DNA of 64,000 nucleotides from Silurus meridionalis (GCF_014805685.1 NC_060898.1:4137001-4201000), one strand, 5' to 3'; shown: positions 1 to 12,910, counted from the first letter of the stretch. The notes: a model not told the origin generated them from the letters alone. Made by a program: numbers and translations.

Positions 1-234
1 CAGCACACTCGAGGGCATGGGGTTACTTTCAGACACCACTGGTATAGAAAAAAAAAGCTCTAAAAGTGAAGTTCCAGGCAGTTCAGCTTTAGTAAGAAAA
101 TTCCACATTGGAACGCCAAAAGCTGGTCAATAGTCTGTGTGAAAAGACATTTGATGTAGACATAGATAAAATGGACCCTTTAGAAGACTGTAAAGTGTTG
201 AGTGGCATTAGTCTGTGTAGTGTTGAGGTTTTAA

Positions 235-1040
235 CCATGGCAGGCCATGCATTTCACACCTAGCCCTTTAGTGAATTCCTACCTGAGTCAATCCACCTCT
301 TAATACCATCATTATGATGCCAGGGTTATAAAAAAAAAACCCGTATGAGTATAACACAGTGCTGCATTACAGACAGAATCTCATACAGTGAGAATAAAAC
401 TAGAACCCAATAAACACAATTCAACAAGTCTCCTTCCACTGCAGCCACAGCTGCACCACCTGCATACATCATCTCTAACAAAAGCATCAGTATTAACTTC
501 ATGGAATGACCCCGAGTTTCTTCGTGCATTTTGCACCTTTTTTTTTAATGCATTGCGGTTTCCTGTGGAATATCGAATGAAGGCAAAAGATGGACTTTCT
601 GGAAAAATCTATCTTGTAAATGTCCTTGGGAGAATTTCTGCGACCAAATCAGTTATTATGTCAAATCTGTCAGTTATTATTAAATAAAAAACAGCAATCA
701 TTGCAGACGTTTTTGGAAATTTTCTACTGTAGATGGTTCCAGTGACTCCAGCTTGCAATCTGATTGGTTAAAGCAAACGCTTCAGGCAACATTCAGTTTA
801 TGCTAAAAAAGCCCACAGGTGCAACTTGATGTGACGGCTGAAATCTTATTAGATAGAAATTCCAACCTGAACTTGTACCAGAAAATACTAGGAAATAAAA
901 ATTATAGACAATGGGAAAAAAAAATCATACATATTGATGGACAAAACTATATTAAATCGTAAATCAGTGTTTCTGATTCTGAGAGTTTAGGACAGCAGAG
1001 AAGGCCTTTCTGGCCCTGATGGCCTGTTACCTTGTTTACG
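235..1040 (-). mobile_element. Decayed hAT-type element, copy A (relative of 28044-28529)
   Basis: The low-coordinate end matches the terminus of the better preserved element at 28044, and the high end (about 985-1035) matches the other terminus of that element. Inside, 360-480 aligns by eye with 28180-28300 and also with 39800-39860. Both termini have diverged, and I see no target-site duplication. Reading it on the minus strand follows from the orientation of the transposase fragment in the 28-kb copy. No reading frame survives. Family assignment rests on its relatives rather than on this copy. Confidence 0.5.
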
Positions 1041-1835
1041 CAAATGTAGGAGTGCAAACCCAGCACCAAAACTTGGACTTTAGTTACCAATGTGCAAGAT
1101 CACTATATAAAACCATGACCAAAAAGCCTTTCTTAGGGGGAAATATGTGACTGATGTATTACTCATAAAAACGGTTATCCAGCACAGTGCACAAGCTCTG
1201 GAAGCTGAAGTTCTATTTTTGGTGATTAGAATCTTCTGCAGCCCAGCAGTAGTATTTATTGCTTTTTATCGATTCCCTTTACCATCCCCCCCTCACACTC
1301 AAATGACTTATTCGGTCCGAATGGATGTGACCACATGCCGATCTACGTGCAAGAATTCCGCTCTGCTGAATTCTCTTAAGGTGAGTTCCTGATGCCAGAG
1401 AAAGCCATGAGCTAAAGAGCAGTTTCGATGGTGCAATGGGGCAAAAGGTAGTCCAGGGCCAACAGAGTCTAAATAAAGCTTTAATACATTCCCTATTGAT
1501 CGTCGCATTGAAATAAAGTCAGCATATTGGCAGGGCTTGAAATCCCACTTTGAAGCAACTCCATAATGAAGCCGGTCAATGCTAAGCTGTCGGCAATCAA
1601 TCCCGCATAACAGTTAATTACAGCTTGCTCGCACCCTTTTTGAGGTGAGAAGGAAAAAAGGCAGATGGTTATAGAGCTGGTGTGACCAACTGGGAGTCGT
1701 GTGTCATAGACAATCATGTACAGGCATCACTAGTCAATGATGAAATATTTGTGGTGCACTGATTGTAGTTAGATGAGTAGTTTTATACAATAATGGTTTA
1801 ATGACAGCCATTGCTCAGTATCATACACATAAACG
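1041..1835. other. Unassigned sequence, no gene seen
   Basis: An open frame at 1147-1392 ends next to a GTGAGT donor-like site, but no convincing acceptor precedes it and the peptide is unfamiliar. The rest looks like unique AT-rich sequence. Confidence 0.5.
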
Positions 1836-1960
1836 GGAGGTGGTAAGATGTTCAACACCCGACCGGAAGGTCATAAGCTCAAATCCCAGGCCCTTGAGCG
1901 GGGCCCTTGACAGCTCAGTTGTATCATCGTATGTTAAATGTTAATGAGTACATTTATAGT
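1836..1960 (+). repeat. tRNA-derived SINE fragment (S1-like)
   Basis: It contains a degenerate box-B-like stretch (aaggtcataagctcaaatcc) followed by the 'gcccttgacagctcagttgtatca' type of body (first 20 bases: gcccttgacagctcagttgt) seen in the clearer copies at 20123-20280 and 51270-51400. The 3' end of the family is missing. Confidence 0.45.
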
Positions 1961-2560
1961 ACAAATGCTGGTTTCACTCCAAAGAGTGTCATGTCAAGCC
2001 ATTAAATTTGCTCAAAGCAGCCTTTATGACAACCGTTCTGGAGTAAACATGCATAAAATTTGATATGACTTATGTCAAGGGCTCAAGTAGGTGTTGTGTA
2101 TATTTTCTGAACACTAAATACTTGAAATGTTGCCAAATATCCCAAAACTACAAAACAATGAAGTATGAAGGTACATTAAACGAGATCACTGCTCAAATTG
2201 ATGGGATTTATCGCTAAAACAAATTCAGAAATGGCCACGCGTTAACCGCTGTAATGTTCGAAAGTCATTATCTATTCATGAACCACACACCTTGAGCTAG
2301 AGGCGAAAGAGCAAAACTGCCCATTTTAGTACCTCAAGCTTGCCGAAGTATGCAGTTAATGGCATGCTAATAACATTTATACTAGAAACGGTTAGGCTTT
2401 TGGTTTGGTTACGTCATTAATTTATGCAGTTTATTTAGCGACATGTTTCTTATGGTCGCTTTGAAACTCATTAAAAGAAATTAATTTAGAAATCAGGTGA
2501 GTTTGGTTCAACCCGAAAAAAAAAAAAAAAACGCCAAATCTAACACATTCCTCTAATGTA
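1961..2560. other. Unassigned AT-rich sequence
   Basis: No gene or repeat was recognised, apart from a poly-A run at about 2515-2531. Confidence 0.5.
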
Positions 2561-2599
2561 TTGAGCCTTCAGCCTGCAACTTGTTCATCTCCCTCTCCT

Positions 2600-3260
2600 G
2601 CGATGTCACACTAATGGATTTAGCAAAGATCACGCAGGCATTTATTACCACGTGTAATTGAACGCGATGATTATCGTTGTTGTGTAATGTGATTTTAATG
2701 CGGTGCGATGGTTATGTATAAGGCCTAATGACTTGCCTCCGAGGGTTACGGCATGCGAAAAAGAAAAAAGAAGAGAGGAAGAAAAAAAAAAACGGAAAAA
2801 AATATTAGATTTAGTTTTCCTCCTACTTTAACTTGACATATAAATAAAGAGGTTTAATTAAAACTTTTCTTCGCCAGCTTGATTTCGCAAATAATCGCCC
2901 TCCCCCCTTTTTTATGAGTTTTCCTTCTGAGCTACGGCGTGGAGCGTTCGACAGAAATACACAAGCGTAAGGGTGTTTAAAAGAGATGAGAGAGTTATCG
3001 AAGGCTAAGGAAGGATGGAGATTTATAATGTTCATAATAGTTCATCTGCTACCGGCTTGAACTCCGCAACAGATGTAGTTGAAGCCGAATGCGTCCGCAC
3101 CGTTGACCTTGAGCAAAGGGCGACATGCTCTAAAGCATGATACTTGTTTCCTGCTCGTTTTCTAGTGAATATTGGGTGACAAATGCTTGGCTTTGCATAA
3201 CGTGTCCATTAAGGCCACGCTTTACAAGCTAACGCCGGCAAAATGGGACTAAAGTGGCAT
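2600..3260. other. CpG-richer non-coding block
   Basis: CpG dinucleotides are visibly denser than in the flanks, for example around 2660-2760, 2870-2960 and 3060-3260. No long reading frame, splice pattern or repeat was recognised. It could be a small CpG island, a conserved element, or an unmethylated or recently inserted segment. Confidence 0.3.
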
Positions 3261-3599
3261 CGGTTCGACTATTACCTGCTATTATAGTTTAATGTTATCG
3301 ACCTTTCATTTTAGTATGCAGCAGGCTGTGAAGAGAAGCCAGACTTTTCTAAATGGCTCTTTGAATGGCAGCCCAGTGTAGAAGAGCCACTAAAGAAACA
3401 TATACACACTTGAGGATGGTCACGCACTGACACAGGTTTTGCTTTTGCGTGTGAAATACCATGCGAGAAACTAGTGTCCAGACTCAAACAAGCAATTTGC
3501 ACATGTTCACAGAAACATACGAATTGATCTTCTGGTTATTAAAAACATATATTTGAAGAAGCATTCAGATTTGAGTTGCAAACATTGTAGATATATCTC

Positions 3600-4460
3600 C
3601 ATGCTTGATTTTTCTTATTGATCCATCATCCATCACCATCACCCCTGTTGCTGCATTTGATTACATTCAAGACCATAGATTCTGATCTGTTTTCTTATTC
3701 AGGCTTACACAGGTGGAAATTGTTTAAAAATCCAGTATAGAATTACTAAAGAAAAACTGAAATCTGGCAACCCCATAGGCTGAACTCCCATATGACATTT
3801 TTATTTATGATTATATAAAACCTAGGGTTTTATCATATCAATTGCTTGTCAACTGAGCTATTTTGGTCACACCTGACTTTTCCAGCCATCTTTGGTTCTT
3901 CCCTAACTGTTACCACAAACTTGGAAGCACACACTTTTACAGAAGGTGTTTGGATGCAGCTAGAATTACATTTCCCTCCACTTGAACTAGGAGACCCAAA
4001 ATTGATCAAGCATGACAATGTCCCCTGTGTACAAAGCCAGCTCCATGAAGATATGCTTCACATGGTTTGGAGTGGAAGATCTCGGCCTGCTAGAGAGCTT
4101 CAATCGCAACGCAAACCTATTGAACCTTTAGGATGAACTGGAATGCTGACTGCACCCCAGGCCTCCTACATCAGTACCTGACTTACTAACAGCATTGAGG
4201 CTGACAGCACAAATATCCACACACACACTCCAACATCTAGTGGAACATCATTATCATAACAGCAAATTGAGACTAAGTGGAATAGAATGTTTAAAACGCA
4301 GATACAAATCCGATGGCCGAAATTGTCCACAAACTTCTGTCCAAATAAAAAAAGAAGACCCTCATAAAACAATAAGGATTTTGTTCTTCAATGGCTTAGA
4401 GTATGGGCACTGGGACTATAGTATTCCTGACAACTATCCTGACAGATTTTCCATTTAACA
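3600..4460 (+). pseudogene. Tc1-like transposase remnant with shared 5' block
   Basis: The second half, about 3895-4300, decodes in shifting frames to the C-terminal part of a Tc1-like DD34E transposase. Visible pieces are the second-aspartate region (KHDNVP at about 4010) and material matching the stretch after it, with frameshifts and substitutions. The first half (3622-3890) is not transposase-like but recurs in the same order at 12200-12690. The protein would cut and paste its element at TA sites. This copy is dead, lacks a recognisable N-terminal DNA-binding domain, and shows no terminal repeats I can place. Confidence 0.6.
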
Positions 4461-4531
4461 CATACACAAAGTGCTTTTTTCTTTCACCCATAGTGAAGGA
4501 AAGACAGGCTAAAATGAAAAAGGGTGAACCA

Positions 4532-4560
4532 AAAGAGAGAGAGAGAGAGAGAGTGAGAGT
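4532..4560 (+). repeat. (GA)n microsatellite
   Basis: A short GA dinucleotide run with a GT-containing interruption. Confidence 0.8.
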
Positions 4561-5300
4561 GAGGAAAGAGCTATAGCTTTGTTTAACCTTATTAGTTTTG
4601 CATTTAGGCTCCGTGCCCAGAATAACAGTATGGATTTTTGCCTAACTTCCTTATAATTGGATGAGTTAAATTTCTCCATTCATTACAAAAGCACGTGACC
4701 CTGTGACCCTGGCAGCTCCAGTGTTTTATTAGCATTCTCATCCCCTGTTAATGCAGGCACCTCTCCCAAAAGACTTTCCACACCATTTTCCACATGAGCC
4801 TTCAAACCAATCTTTACCATTCCCTTCTTCATTTTCTCCTCCTCCTTCTCCCCCTGTGTCTCCCCCTTCCTTCTGTCATTATCTTCTGTACATTCCACGG
4901 AATGAAAGATGCAGCACGAGCCACACTGATCTATATCCCAGCTGCCCTCCTGAAACTGCATCAAATCAAACCTACACAAACTTCACTTTATAGTTTGTGT
5001 TCTTGCTACCGGAAAATATTTACGGTATTCATAGTCGGGTTTGGAGCACATAGCAATGATTTAATACTGTAATTTGAATTGCGCATCTGTGTTCAAACCC
5101 CTGGCAAAACAATGGATTTGAGCACCACTCAGTACAGTTGCACGAGATTTTATTCTGTGACCCTGATTTAGGATCTCAAGGTTTGTGCACAGAACAAACT
5201 GTTGATTCTTGCAATATAAAAAAAAAAATAAATCAAATGCAACACATACCTCTGTCATGTAACAATTGGATGCAAGTACAAAATATTCAATTGAATGCAA
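4561..5300. other. Unassigned sequence with a pyrimidine-rich patch
   Basis: Position 4825-4885 is a C/T-rich patch (cctcc/ttctcc). The overlapping open frames there are low-complexity shadows. Nothing else was recognised. Confidence 0.5.
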
Positions 5301-5303
5301 ATA

Positions 5304-6290
5304 TACACTGCCCAATCGAAAAAAAAAAAAAAAAGTCACCACCTGGATTTAACTAAGCAAGTAGGTAAGAGCCTTCCATTGGATAATTACTGCATGGTTG
5401 ATTATTTTTTCAGCTGGCAACAAGTTATTTAACCTTGACTGATGCGGTGAATAGCTTCTCGTTTCTTAAACAACCATGTCGGAAAAGACACATCCTGGGG
5501 TCGGGGAAAAGATGTTAATCTGTTTCAGAAGGATCAAATTATTTCCATGTATCAAACAAAGAAAACATCTAAGGAGATTGCTGAAACTAAAATTGGGTTA
5601 AGAACTGTCCAACGAATCATTAAAAATTGGAAGGATCGTAGGGAACCATCATCTTCGAGGAAGTTTTCGGAAAAAAAATATCTTGAATGATCTTGATCGG
5701 CGATCAGTTAAACCTTTTTTGAAATCACATCGCAAAAAAAACAACAGTGGAACTCACGGCTATGTTTAATAGTGTAAGTAACAGCATTTCCACATGCACA
5801 ATGCAAAAGGAACTCCTTAAGCCTTAAGCAAAATCAATTATCAGTGAGGCTAATCGGAACAAAAGGCTTCAAATTGCTATTGAACCTAAAGACTGGACTT
5901 TGGAGCAATGGAAGAAGGTCATGTGGTCTGATGAGTCCAGATTTACCCTGTACCAGATTGATGGTACGATCAGTCTCATCTTGCAGGTCTCATAAGGGTA
6001 AGAAGAGAGGCGGATGAACTGATGCACCCATCATGCCTAGTGCCTACCATACAAGCATGTGGGGGCAGTGCAATGATCTAGGGTTGCTGCAGTTGGTCAG
6101 GTCTCAGTTCAGCTCTGACTCACCCATCATCAATACAAGATCTTGGTGAAAAATTACTGCAACTCTAGACGAGAATAACTGTTGCAGAAGCTTATCGAAA
6201 CGATGCCACGGCAAATGCGTGCCGCAATCTAAGCTAAGGAATCCAAGAAGAAACTAAGAAGTCCAACATTTTATCCACTGGGCTTCCACA
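5304..6290 (+). pseudogene. Tc1-like transposase pseudogene
   Basis: The 5' terminal region (tacactgccc, then a poly-A run, then the start of the usual fish Tc1 leader) opens at the TA near 5303. The transposase starts near the ATG at 5477. The N-terminal helix-turn-helix region is readable across frames (about 5515-5690; KTSKEIAETK and LRTVQRIIKNW). The first catalytic aspartate is present in MWSDESRF at about 5923-5946. A deletion near 6110-6125 then removes the second aspartate and the glutamate, and the frame resumes at the C-terminal stretch (KLIETMP at about 6190). Several frameshifts and stops also occur. The 3' terminal repeat is missing, and an S1 SINE lies directly after it. The element is non-functional. 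Confidence 0.85.
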
Positions 6291-6299
6291 TTCCTATAT

Positions 6300-6450
6300 T
6301 TCATTTACATTTATGGCATTTGGCAGACGTTTTTTATCCAGAGTGACAAAACTTAGCAGCTAAGGGTTAAGAGCCTTGCTTAAGGGCCCAGCAGCTTGGT
6401 GACCTTCTGATTCAAAGTACAATGTGTTTAACACTGAGTTATCACTTTCC
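6300..6450 (-). repeat. tRNA-derived SINE S1, minus orientation
   Basis: It begins with the complement of the family's 3' end (tacatttatggcatttggca) and continues through the body (agagccttgcttaagggccc) to a degenerate tRNA-like head near 6400-6445. It sits at the truncated 3' side of the Tc1 pseudogene, so it may have inserted into it. Confidence 0.75.
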
Positions 6451-6639
6451 TGAATATGTCCATAATATCCATGAAAAGACAAATGATAGACAAGGCATGC
6501 AGCAAGGAGTACAGAATCTAATTAACAGCAATTATCCAGAAACGTGAACCAAGTGCAGAAAGTCATGTGACATGGGCGGCGGTCTGCTAAGAAACCAAGG
6601 AACCACATCTATATTAATCTGGATACTCACAATTTTGTT

Positions 6640-6955
6640 TTCAATCATTTCCCAAACGTTGCTCATCTACCTTGAAAAGTCTAAAACGGTTACATTCCTG
6701 TACTGCAGCTGAGCAAAACGTAAGACGATTCAAACTGCGCTTATTTACTTTCCGGCTCTTTAAAACATCGCGGCAATGACTGAAAATGTCATCGTTTTCG
6801 AAAACCTTTTCACAGTCCACACTGCATTTTAAAGTGATCTACTTTCACACTCTCATTAACTGGAAACGCCGTCTCAGTGTGGATGGAAGGCCAAAACTGA
6901 GAGAAAAATATGCAATTTAAAATGAAAATACGTATCAGTGCTAACATGGCCATAG
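6640..6955 (-). mobile_element. MITE M2 copy, partial
   Basis: The reverse complement aligns by eye with 20765-21090. Both contain 'cacactgagac', 'gcgtttccag', the 'cggaaagtaaata' tract and 'gatgagcaa'. It ends at 'aacatggccatag', which resembles the terminal repeat of the 20-kb copy. No coding capacity was seen. The outer end near 6640 is uncertain. Confidence 0.6.
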
Positions 6956-6991
6956 TCATGTGTATCTTGGAATAATCCTAACAAATTTAAT

Positions 6992-7018
6992 AGTCAAGTC
7001 AAGTCAAGTCAAGTCAAG
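6992..7018 (-). repeat. (TCAAG)n tail of the LINE
   Basis: Five tandem copies of the pentamer lie at the 3' terminus of the minus-strand LINE. Short tandem tails of this sort are common at 3' ends of CR1/L2-group elements. The L2-type 3' end at about 51268 carries the same cttgacttgac tail. Confidence 0.8.
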
Positions 7019-7542
7019 TGGCTTTTATTGTCATTTTTACTATACACAGTGGTACACAGTACACAGTAAAACGAAACAACGTTCCTCCGGAACCCTGGTG
7101 CTACACTAAACAACAAAACAACATAAAGTGCATCGAGTGCAGCCTGGTGCAAACAGTGCAAACAAAAGAACAGTACAGACAGACAGAGTGCAGATAGACA
7201 ACACAAGACAAGACAAAAGACAAAAACCAAGTATAGCGCCGACTAGTAAACCTACTGTATACTTAAATATACAGTACTGTGTGAGGAGAAATGTAAAAAC
7301 TATACCCAGGAGAAAATACAAACAGAACAGAGCAATGTAGTGCAAAAAAACAGCAGCAAGGAGGTGCAAAGACAGCATGTAAACATTCTATTGAATACAA
7401 AAGGTGCAAAAAACAGCATGTAAACATTATACTGAATACAAGGTGCAGTATAAATAATAATAAATATATAAATGGTGGTGGAGTGGATCGAGATGAGTGA
7501 TGATTGTGTTTAGTCCAGGTTGTACAGTTCAGTAACACACAG

Positions 7543-7543
7543 A

Positions 7544-7603
<60 letters not shown>

Positions 7604-7610
7604 GTGAGTG
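7543..7610 (+). repeat. (GT)n microsatellite inside the LINE 3' region
   Basis: A long GT run with agtgag interruptions at both edges. It creates a false Thr-His-repeat open frame on the minus strand. Confidence 0.95.
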
Positions 7611-7624
7611 TGTGTGAGTTCTGT

Positions 7625-8675
<1,051 letters not shown>

Positions 8676-8690
8676 CTATTTTGTCAGTGG

Positions 8691-9120
8691 TGAATGATGA
8701 TGGAGAAAATGCAGGTTGGGAAAGTATTTCAGTTGCTGCCATATTGTTATGTTTTATATTTTTGGTCTGATTTGTCTTTTACTGCTATGTTGCATTATAT
8801 TTCAATTTAACAGCAAAAACAAAAAAACTTGATACTGGTCAGCAATTTTCTTTTCCTGATTTGTTCCTGGCTTTTGGCTTGATCATGTTTTTGGCTAGTA
8901 ATCAGTGAGAACATTATTAAAAAGGGGGGAGAAAAAGAAAAAGAAACATGGAAAGCATTGTAAGGTTCTTTTGGTTTTGTTTCAGATGATTTTTGCTGCT
9001 AGTGTCAGTTTTATCGTTCAGATGTGAATGGGATGGTAAATTGGCAATGAATGCTACAGTTCGAGGGTAAACAACAGACGATGAATGTTTGAGTGCTCAG
9101 ATGTCACAAATTTTTGTCAG
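8691..9120. other. Unassigned sequence
   Basis: No gene or repeat was recognised. Confidence 0.5.
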
Positions 9121-9220
9121 AAAACGGGTTAAGAGCCTTGCTTAAGGGCAAGGCTCTTGCCCTTAAGCAAGATCGTTGGCTGCTCAGATAACGTAATCTG
9201 AGCAGCTAACGATCTGATAG
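9120..9220. repeat. Two abutting hairpins derived from an S1 SINE
   Basis: Hairpin 1 has perfect 16-bp arms at 9137-9152 and 9156-9171 around a 3-base loop. Hairpin 2 has 19-bp arms at 9171-9189 and 9196-9214 with one mismatch around a 6-base loop. The two share base 9171. The left part (taagagccttgcttaagggc) is identical to part of the minus-strand S1 SINE at 6367-6386, so this seems to be a SINE fragment that underwent inverted duplication. Confidence 0.85.
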
Positions 9221-10020
9221 GGCTAACAGAACCCTAGTCAACATGTTAAGCTAAAGCCATTTAAATAATTTTCCAAAATTTGGGATATTAAACTCTAGTT
9301 TTATAGAAATCCATCCACTGTATCACTTGTCATCTCGGTTCTCCAGTAGTGTTGGGTATCTGCCAATTCTCAGGATTACACTGCATTGTAAATGAACCCC
9401 CTCTGTGCCATATTCTAGTCTCCCCTACTGAATTTTAATGACACAATCCAGATGTCTTATTTGCACTGGTTTGACGTTGGACTCTTCCATGAACAGATGA
9501 TCTAATGTGGCCTGTGGGTCTCGACGAGGGGATATAAAGACAATAATGCACATGCTAGGCGTGCAACACGACAATCTGTTGACTATTCATAAAAGATGCA
9601 TGCGGCTAACTCTTACAGAGTGGCCCTGCATAGATCATCCCCTCCTCAGTACTTCCCCTTTGTGTATGCAGATGAGTGCAAACTAAGATATGTGTATCCC
9701 GATAATCTCTACAATCTCCATAAACACCAATGCAGTGTTAAAAACAAACCTCCATATTGTAATGCACATTTGTGTTATCGGGACACTGTGAGTTTATATG
9801 ATGTGATTAAACTGTTGTACACAGTTGCTTTATGTCGCTAATAAACAGTTTAAAGAGCATGTGTAACTCAAAGTCTTAAAGTCAACAGTGAAATTCGTTT
9901 TCTCAGCAACGTTGCTGGACAATGCAAGCGTTCGGTGTAATTATTCCAATAAAAAACATATAATATTTGTTAAAGTGATTCCATTTTTAATTAAGAAAAT
10001 TACATATGGCTCCATTTCTT
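9221..10020. other. Unassigned sequence
   Basis: An open frame at 9596-9841 (81 codons) has no recognisable motif and no supporting context. Nothing else was recognised. Confidence 0.5.
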
Positions 10021-10029
10021 GTGGACCAT

Positions 10030-10545
10030 AAGTGTAAAATTCATCAACAAACCAAAACTATATAAAAAAGAAACACCAAATAAAAAAAATAAAAAAATGA
10101 AACAAAAAACGGATACAAACAAACAAACAAACAAACAGCAAAACCACAAAGAGGACAGCAAATTAAATAAACACAAAAATATTATTTGGCAGTCGTACGA
10201 TGGCTTGTAAATGAAAAATTGTGTGGCAGCAAATAAGAAAATTGCAACAGTAACTGTATACAGAATAACAAATGAGAAAAAAAAAATCCTTTTTGAGAAA
10301 AAAATTTGAAAACAATTTCAAAAGAACCCACAAATTGAATCCTGGAACAATACTATGAAAAACAATTAATGGCATTGATTTTAAAAACACTGAAAATGCT
10401 AGGAAAAAATAAACAGCAACTTTAAGAATAATAAAAAACACACACACAAACATATACAAAGATCAGCAATAAAGAAACATATCAAACTGTATAAATGAAT
10501 AACACAAAATAGATTACTAAATACTGCATCCTACAAACAAGAAAA
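10030..10545. repeat. A-rich low-complexity stretch
   Basis: Dense A runs with CAAA repeats (10118-10137) and few other bases on the plus strand. The minus-strand open frame here (10163-10459) is a Phe/Leu-rich artefact of composition. Confidence 0.75.
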
Positions 10546-10589
10546 TATGATTTAGAGCGTTCTTTTGAGTTAATGCTTCTGAGTTTGCA

Positions 10590-11060
10590 GTTGTGTTGTT
10601 TTTGTTGTTGTTGTTGTTGCATTTGTGGTTTCACAGTTTCTGTTGCATTTTGCTTTTAAACTTATGACCTGGTTGCTGTTTTGCTTTTGTTTGCTGTTGT
10701 GTTTTTGTTTGCTAATGTTATTCAGTATTGTTGTTTGTGTCTTCAGTTTTGCACGTTTTTTGGTTTTCTTGTTGCATGTTTGTTTTCGTTGAATATGTTG
10801 TTTGTTTTTTGTTGTGTTTTTTGTTGTTTTGTTCCTGCTTTTAATGTGTTTTGTTTGCAGGTTTAGTTCTATTTTTAGTTTTGTTGTGTTTAAGGCGCTT
10901 TTGGTTTTGTAGTGTTTTTTGGTTTTGTTGTTGTCTCTTTAGTTTTGTTGTGTTTTTAGCTTTGTTGTGTTTTTGGTGTTGTTAGCTTTTCAGTTACGTT
11001 ATGTTTACAGTTTTGTTTTTGCATGTTTTTTTGTTTTATTGTTGCCCTTTCTTTTATTTT
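10590..11060. repeat. G/T-rich degenerate repeat (GTTTTGTTGTGTTTTT type)
   Basis: A TTG run at 10603-10619 is followed by many loose copies of 'gttttgttgtgttttt' up to about 11040. It looks like a degenerate simple repeat or minisatellite. It follows directly on the A-rich stretch, so strand composition flips at about 10570. Confidence 0.75.
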
Positions 11061-11380
11061 TGCTTTGCTGCTCGGATGTACATATGAAAATCTTGCTTGG
11101 ACTTAGAAATCAGATTTAAAGCAAAAAATGAAATAAATAAATAAAGATGCAAAAATGCTTTTATATAAATCAAACCAGGAAATGAGTTGTGGCACCCAAA
11201 CTTCATCATCCACCATCTATCAAAAGTTCAATATTTGAGTATAAATAAACTTTAGATTTTAGACGTTTTTTGAACCATTCCAAATTATAGAGCACCCTCT
11301 CAGAATTACCAACCATTCCAGCATTAACTACAGGACGCAGCTTTTAGCTGTCTTTCTTTGGTGGGGGATTTCAAATGATA
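11061..11380. other. Unassigned sequence
   Basis: Nothing supportable was seen. Around 11265-11330 there is a faint likeness to Tc1-fragment text. Confidence 0.4.
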
Positions 11381-11389
11381 GATCTCAGG

Positions 11390-11660
11390 ATCTTTTTCAC
11401 TGCAGTTCGCACTGTAAAAATCACTAAATGGCCTTTTTGCATGCTGAAAAGGGAAACGATGCTTTAAACGAGAAGTGCTTCCTTCTTTCAACATTTCAGC
11501 GACGAAAAATGACGGGGCTGTAATTACACTCCTTTACAACGGCTGATAATTGACAGCAAAGGGCGGGAGAAATAAACCCGAGCGCCTTGAATTGAACATG
11601 AACGATCTTGTGCCAAAAAGGAAAAACGTCAGTAAAACATTTTAAAGAAGCGTTTCCCAT
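11390..11660. other. Candidate conserved non-coding block, CpG-richer
   Basis: A compositionally balanced, non-repetitive patch with raised CpG density and no long open frame. It stands out from the surrounding AT-rich repeats. The call rests on composition only. Confidence 0.2.
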
Positions 11661-12189
11661 CCTCACTCCCACCCCCTGCCTATAAAACTTGAATCTGAGG
11701 TGATAAACTTAGATGCTACGCTTTAATTGCATATATAAACGATCGTTGCAAAGCTATAATCCTGATCACAAATAAATCTTGGCATGCGTATATCACTGAC
11801 CTTTCCAATCTACTCTCGCCATTACAGTCAAATCAAAGGTTTAATGTCAGAAACGTTAAGAGTGCTGGCTACAGAGATGAATGAATAGGACTGTAAAACG
11901 TATGGTCACATTGGACTGTTAATGTTTAAGGTAGTATACATAAAAATATAGCACTTGATCATTTGTAAACAGATAAAGTAGGTGAGATGGAAATTCCGAT
12001 TTCAATGCAATTCATTAGTTTAGGGGTAGCTTTAAGCAAAAAAAAAAAAAAAAAAAAACATTTAGGGGCTTGTGGGGATAGCCTTTTGAGTAAAGAGGCA
12101 TTCTTTGAGTACATTCTGATAATATTCACACTTCTAAAGTTACATGATTACAACATACTGCTGTATATAGGTTTATGATGTTGTGATGC

Positions 12190-12910
12190 TCATTCTTTTT
12201 TCTCCATCATCATCATATCACCCCTGTTGCTGCATCAAAATACATTTAGGACCAGGGAATCAAATCTGATTTCTTCTTCAGTCTACATTTTCAGATTTAT
12301 TTATTTATTTATTTATTTATTTATTTTTTCGAGGATTAAAGGCAACTGCAACCTAGACAAAGTAAAAAAAAAATCCTAGTCCTAGTAAATCCAGGCCTCC
12401 ACTCAAGAAATATCTGGCAACCTCACAAGCTGAATTGTATAATCTGAATGTTAAGTCCCTTCCACGAAATTCAAATAGAGTATGTACATAATTCGATTCT
12501 GAAAATGAGGAACTTTTGGATTTAATTTACCTAATCCAAACATATAAACATACAAACATTTTTAATGGAGGTATAGCAATTTGTATTTTATTTTATAATA
12601 ATATAAGACCTAGATTAATCATTAATAATTGGTTGGTTGGTAAACCAACAACTTGTCAGTAACAATCATTTATGTGGTTCTTCCCCAAACTGTTAGCACA
12701 AAGTTGGAGGCACACATTTTTATAGGATGAATTCAGATGCACTTGAACTAGGAGACCCAGTCCTGCTCCAGCATGACGATACACCTGTGCACCACGCGAG
12801 CTCCATGAAGATGTGGCTTAAATGGGTTGGAGTGTAAGATCTTAAGTGGCCTGCTATAAAGCTCTGACCTCAACCCTACACCTTAAATAAAATATCACTG
12901 GAGAAAAGAC
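12190..12910 (+). pseudogene. Tc1-like remnant, second copy of the 3.6-kb block
   Basis: It matches 3600-4160 in the same order: a shared 5' part (12215-12300, cacccctgttgctgcat), a middle part (aatctggcaacc-like at 12410) and the transposase C-terminal part (12685-12890, ending near 'agctctgacctcaaccctac'). The copy at 3600 lacks the (TTTA)n tract present here. Both are heavily mutated. The shared non-transposase half suggests a common longer element or an old duplication. Confidence 0.55.
12297..12327 (+). repeat. (TTTA)n microsatellite
   Basis: Seven to eight tandem ttta units inside the Tc1-related block. Confidence 0.9.

Noticed and set aside
1147..1392. Possible exon ending at a GTGAGT donor
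   Set aside because: No AG acceptor with a pyrimidine tract fits before it, and the peptide has no motif.
9596..9841. 81-codon open frame
   Set aside because: No motif, no partner exon and no codon signal I can judge. Frames of this length occur by chance throughout.
10163..10459. 98-codon hydrophobic open frame resembling a membrane protein
   Set aside because: Complement of the A-rich stretch; Phe/Leu richness follows from T-rich codons.
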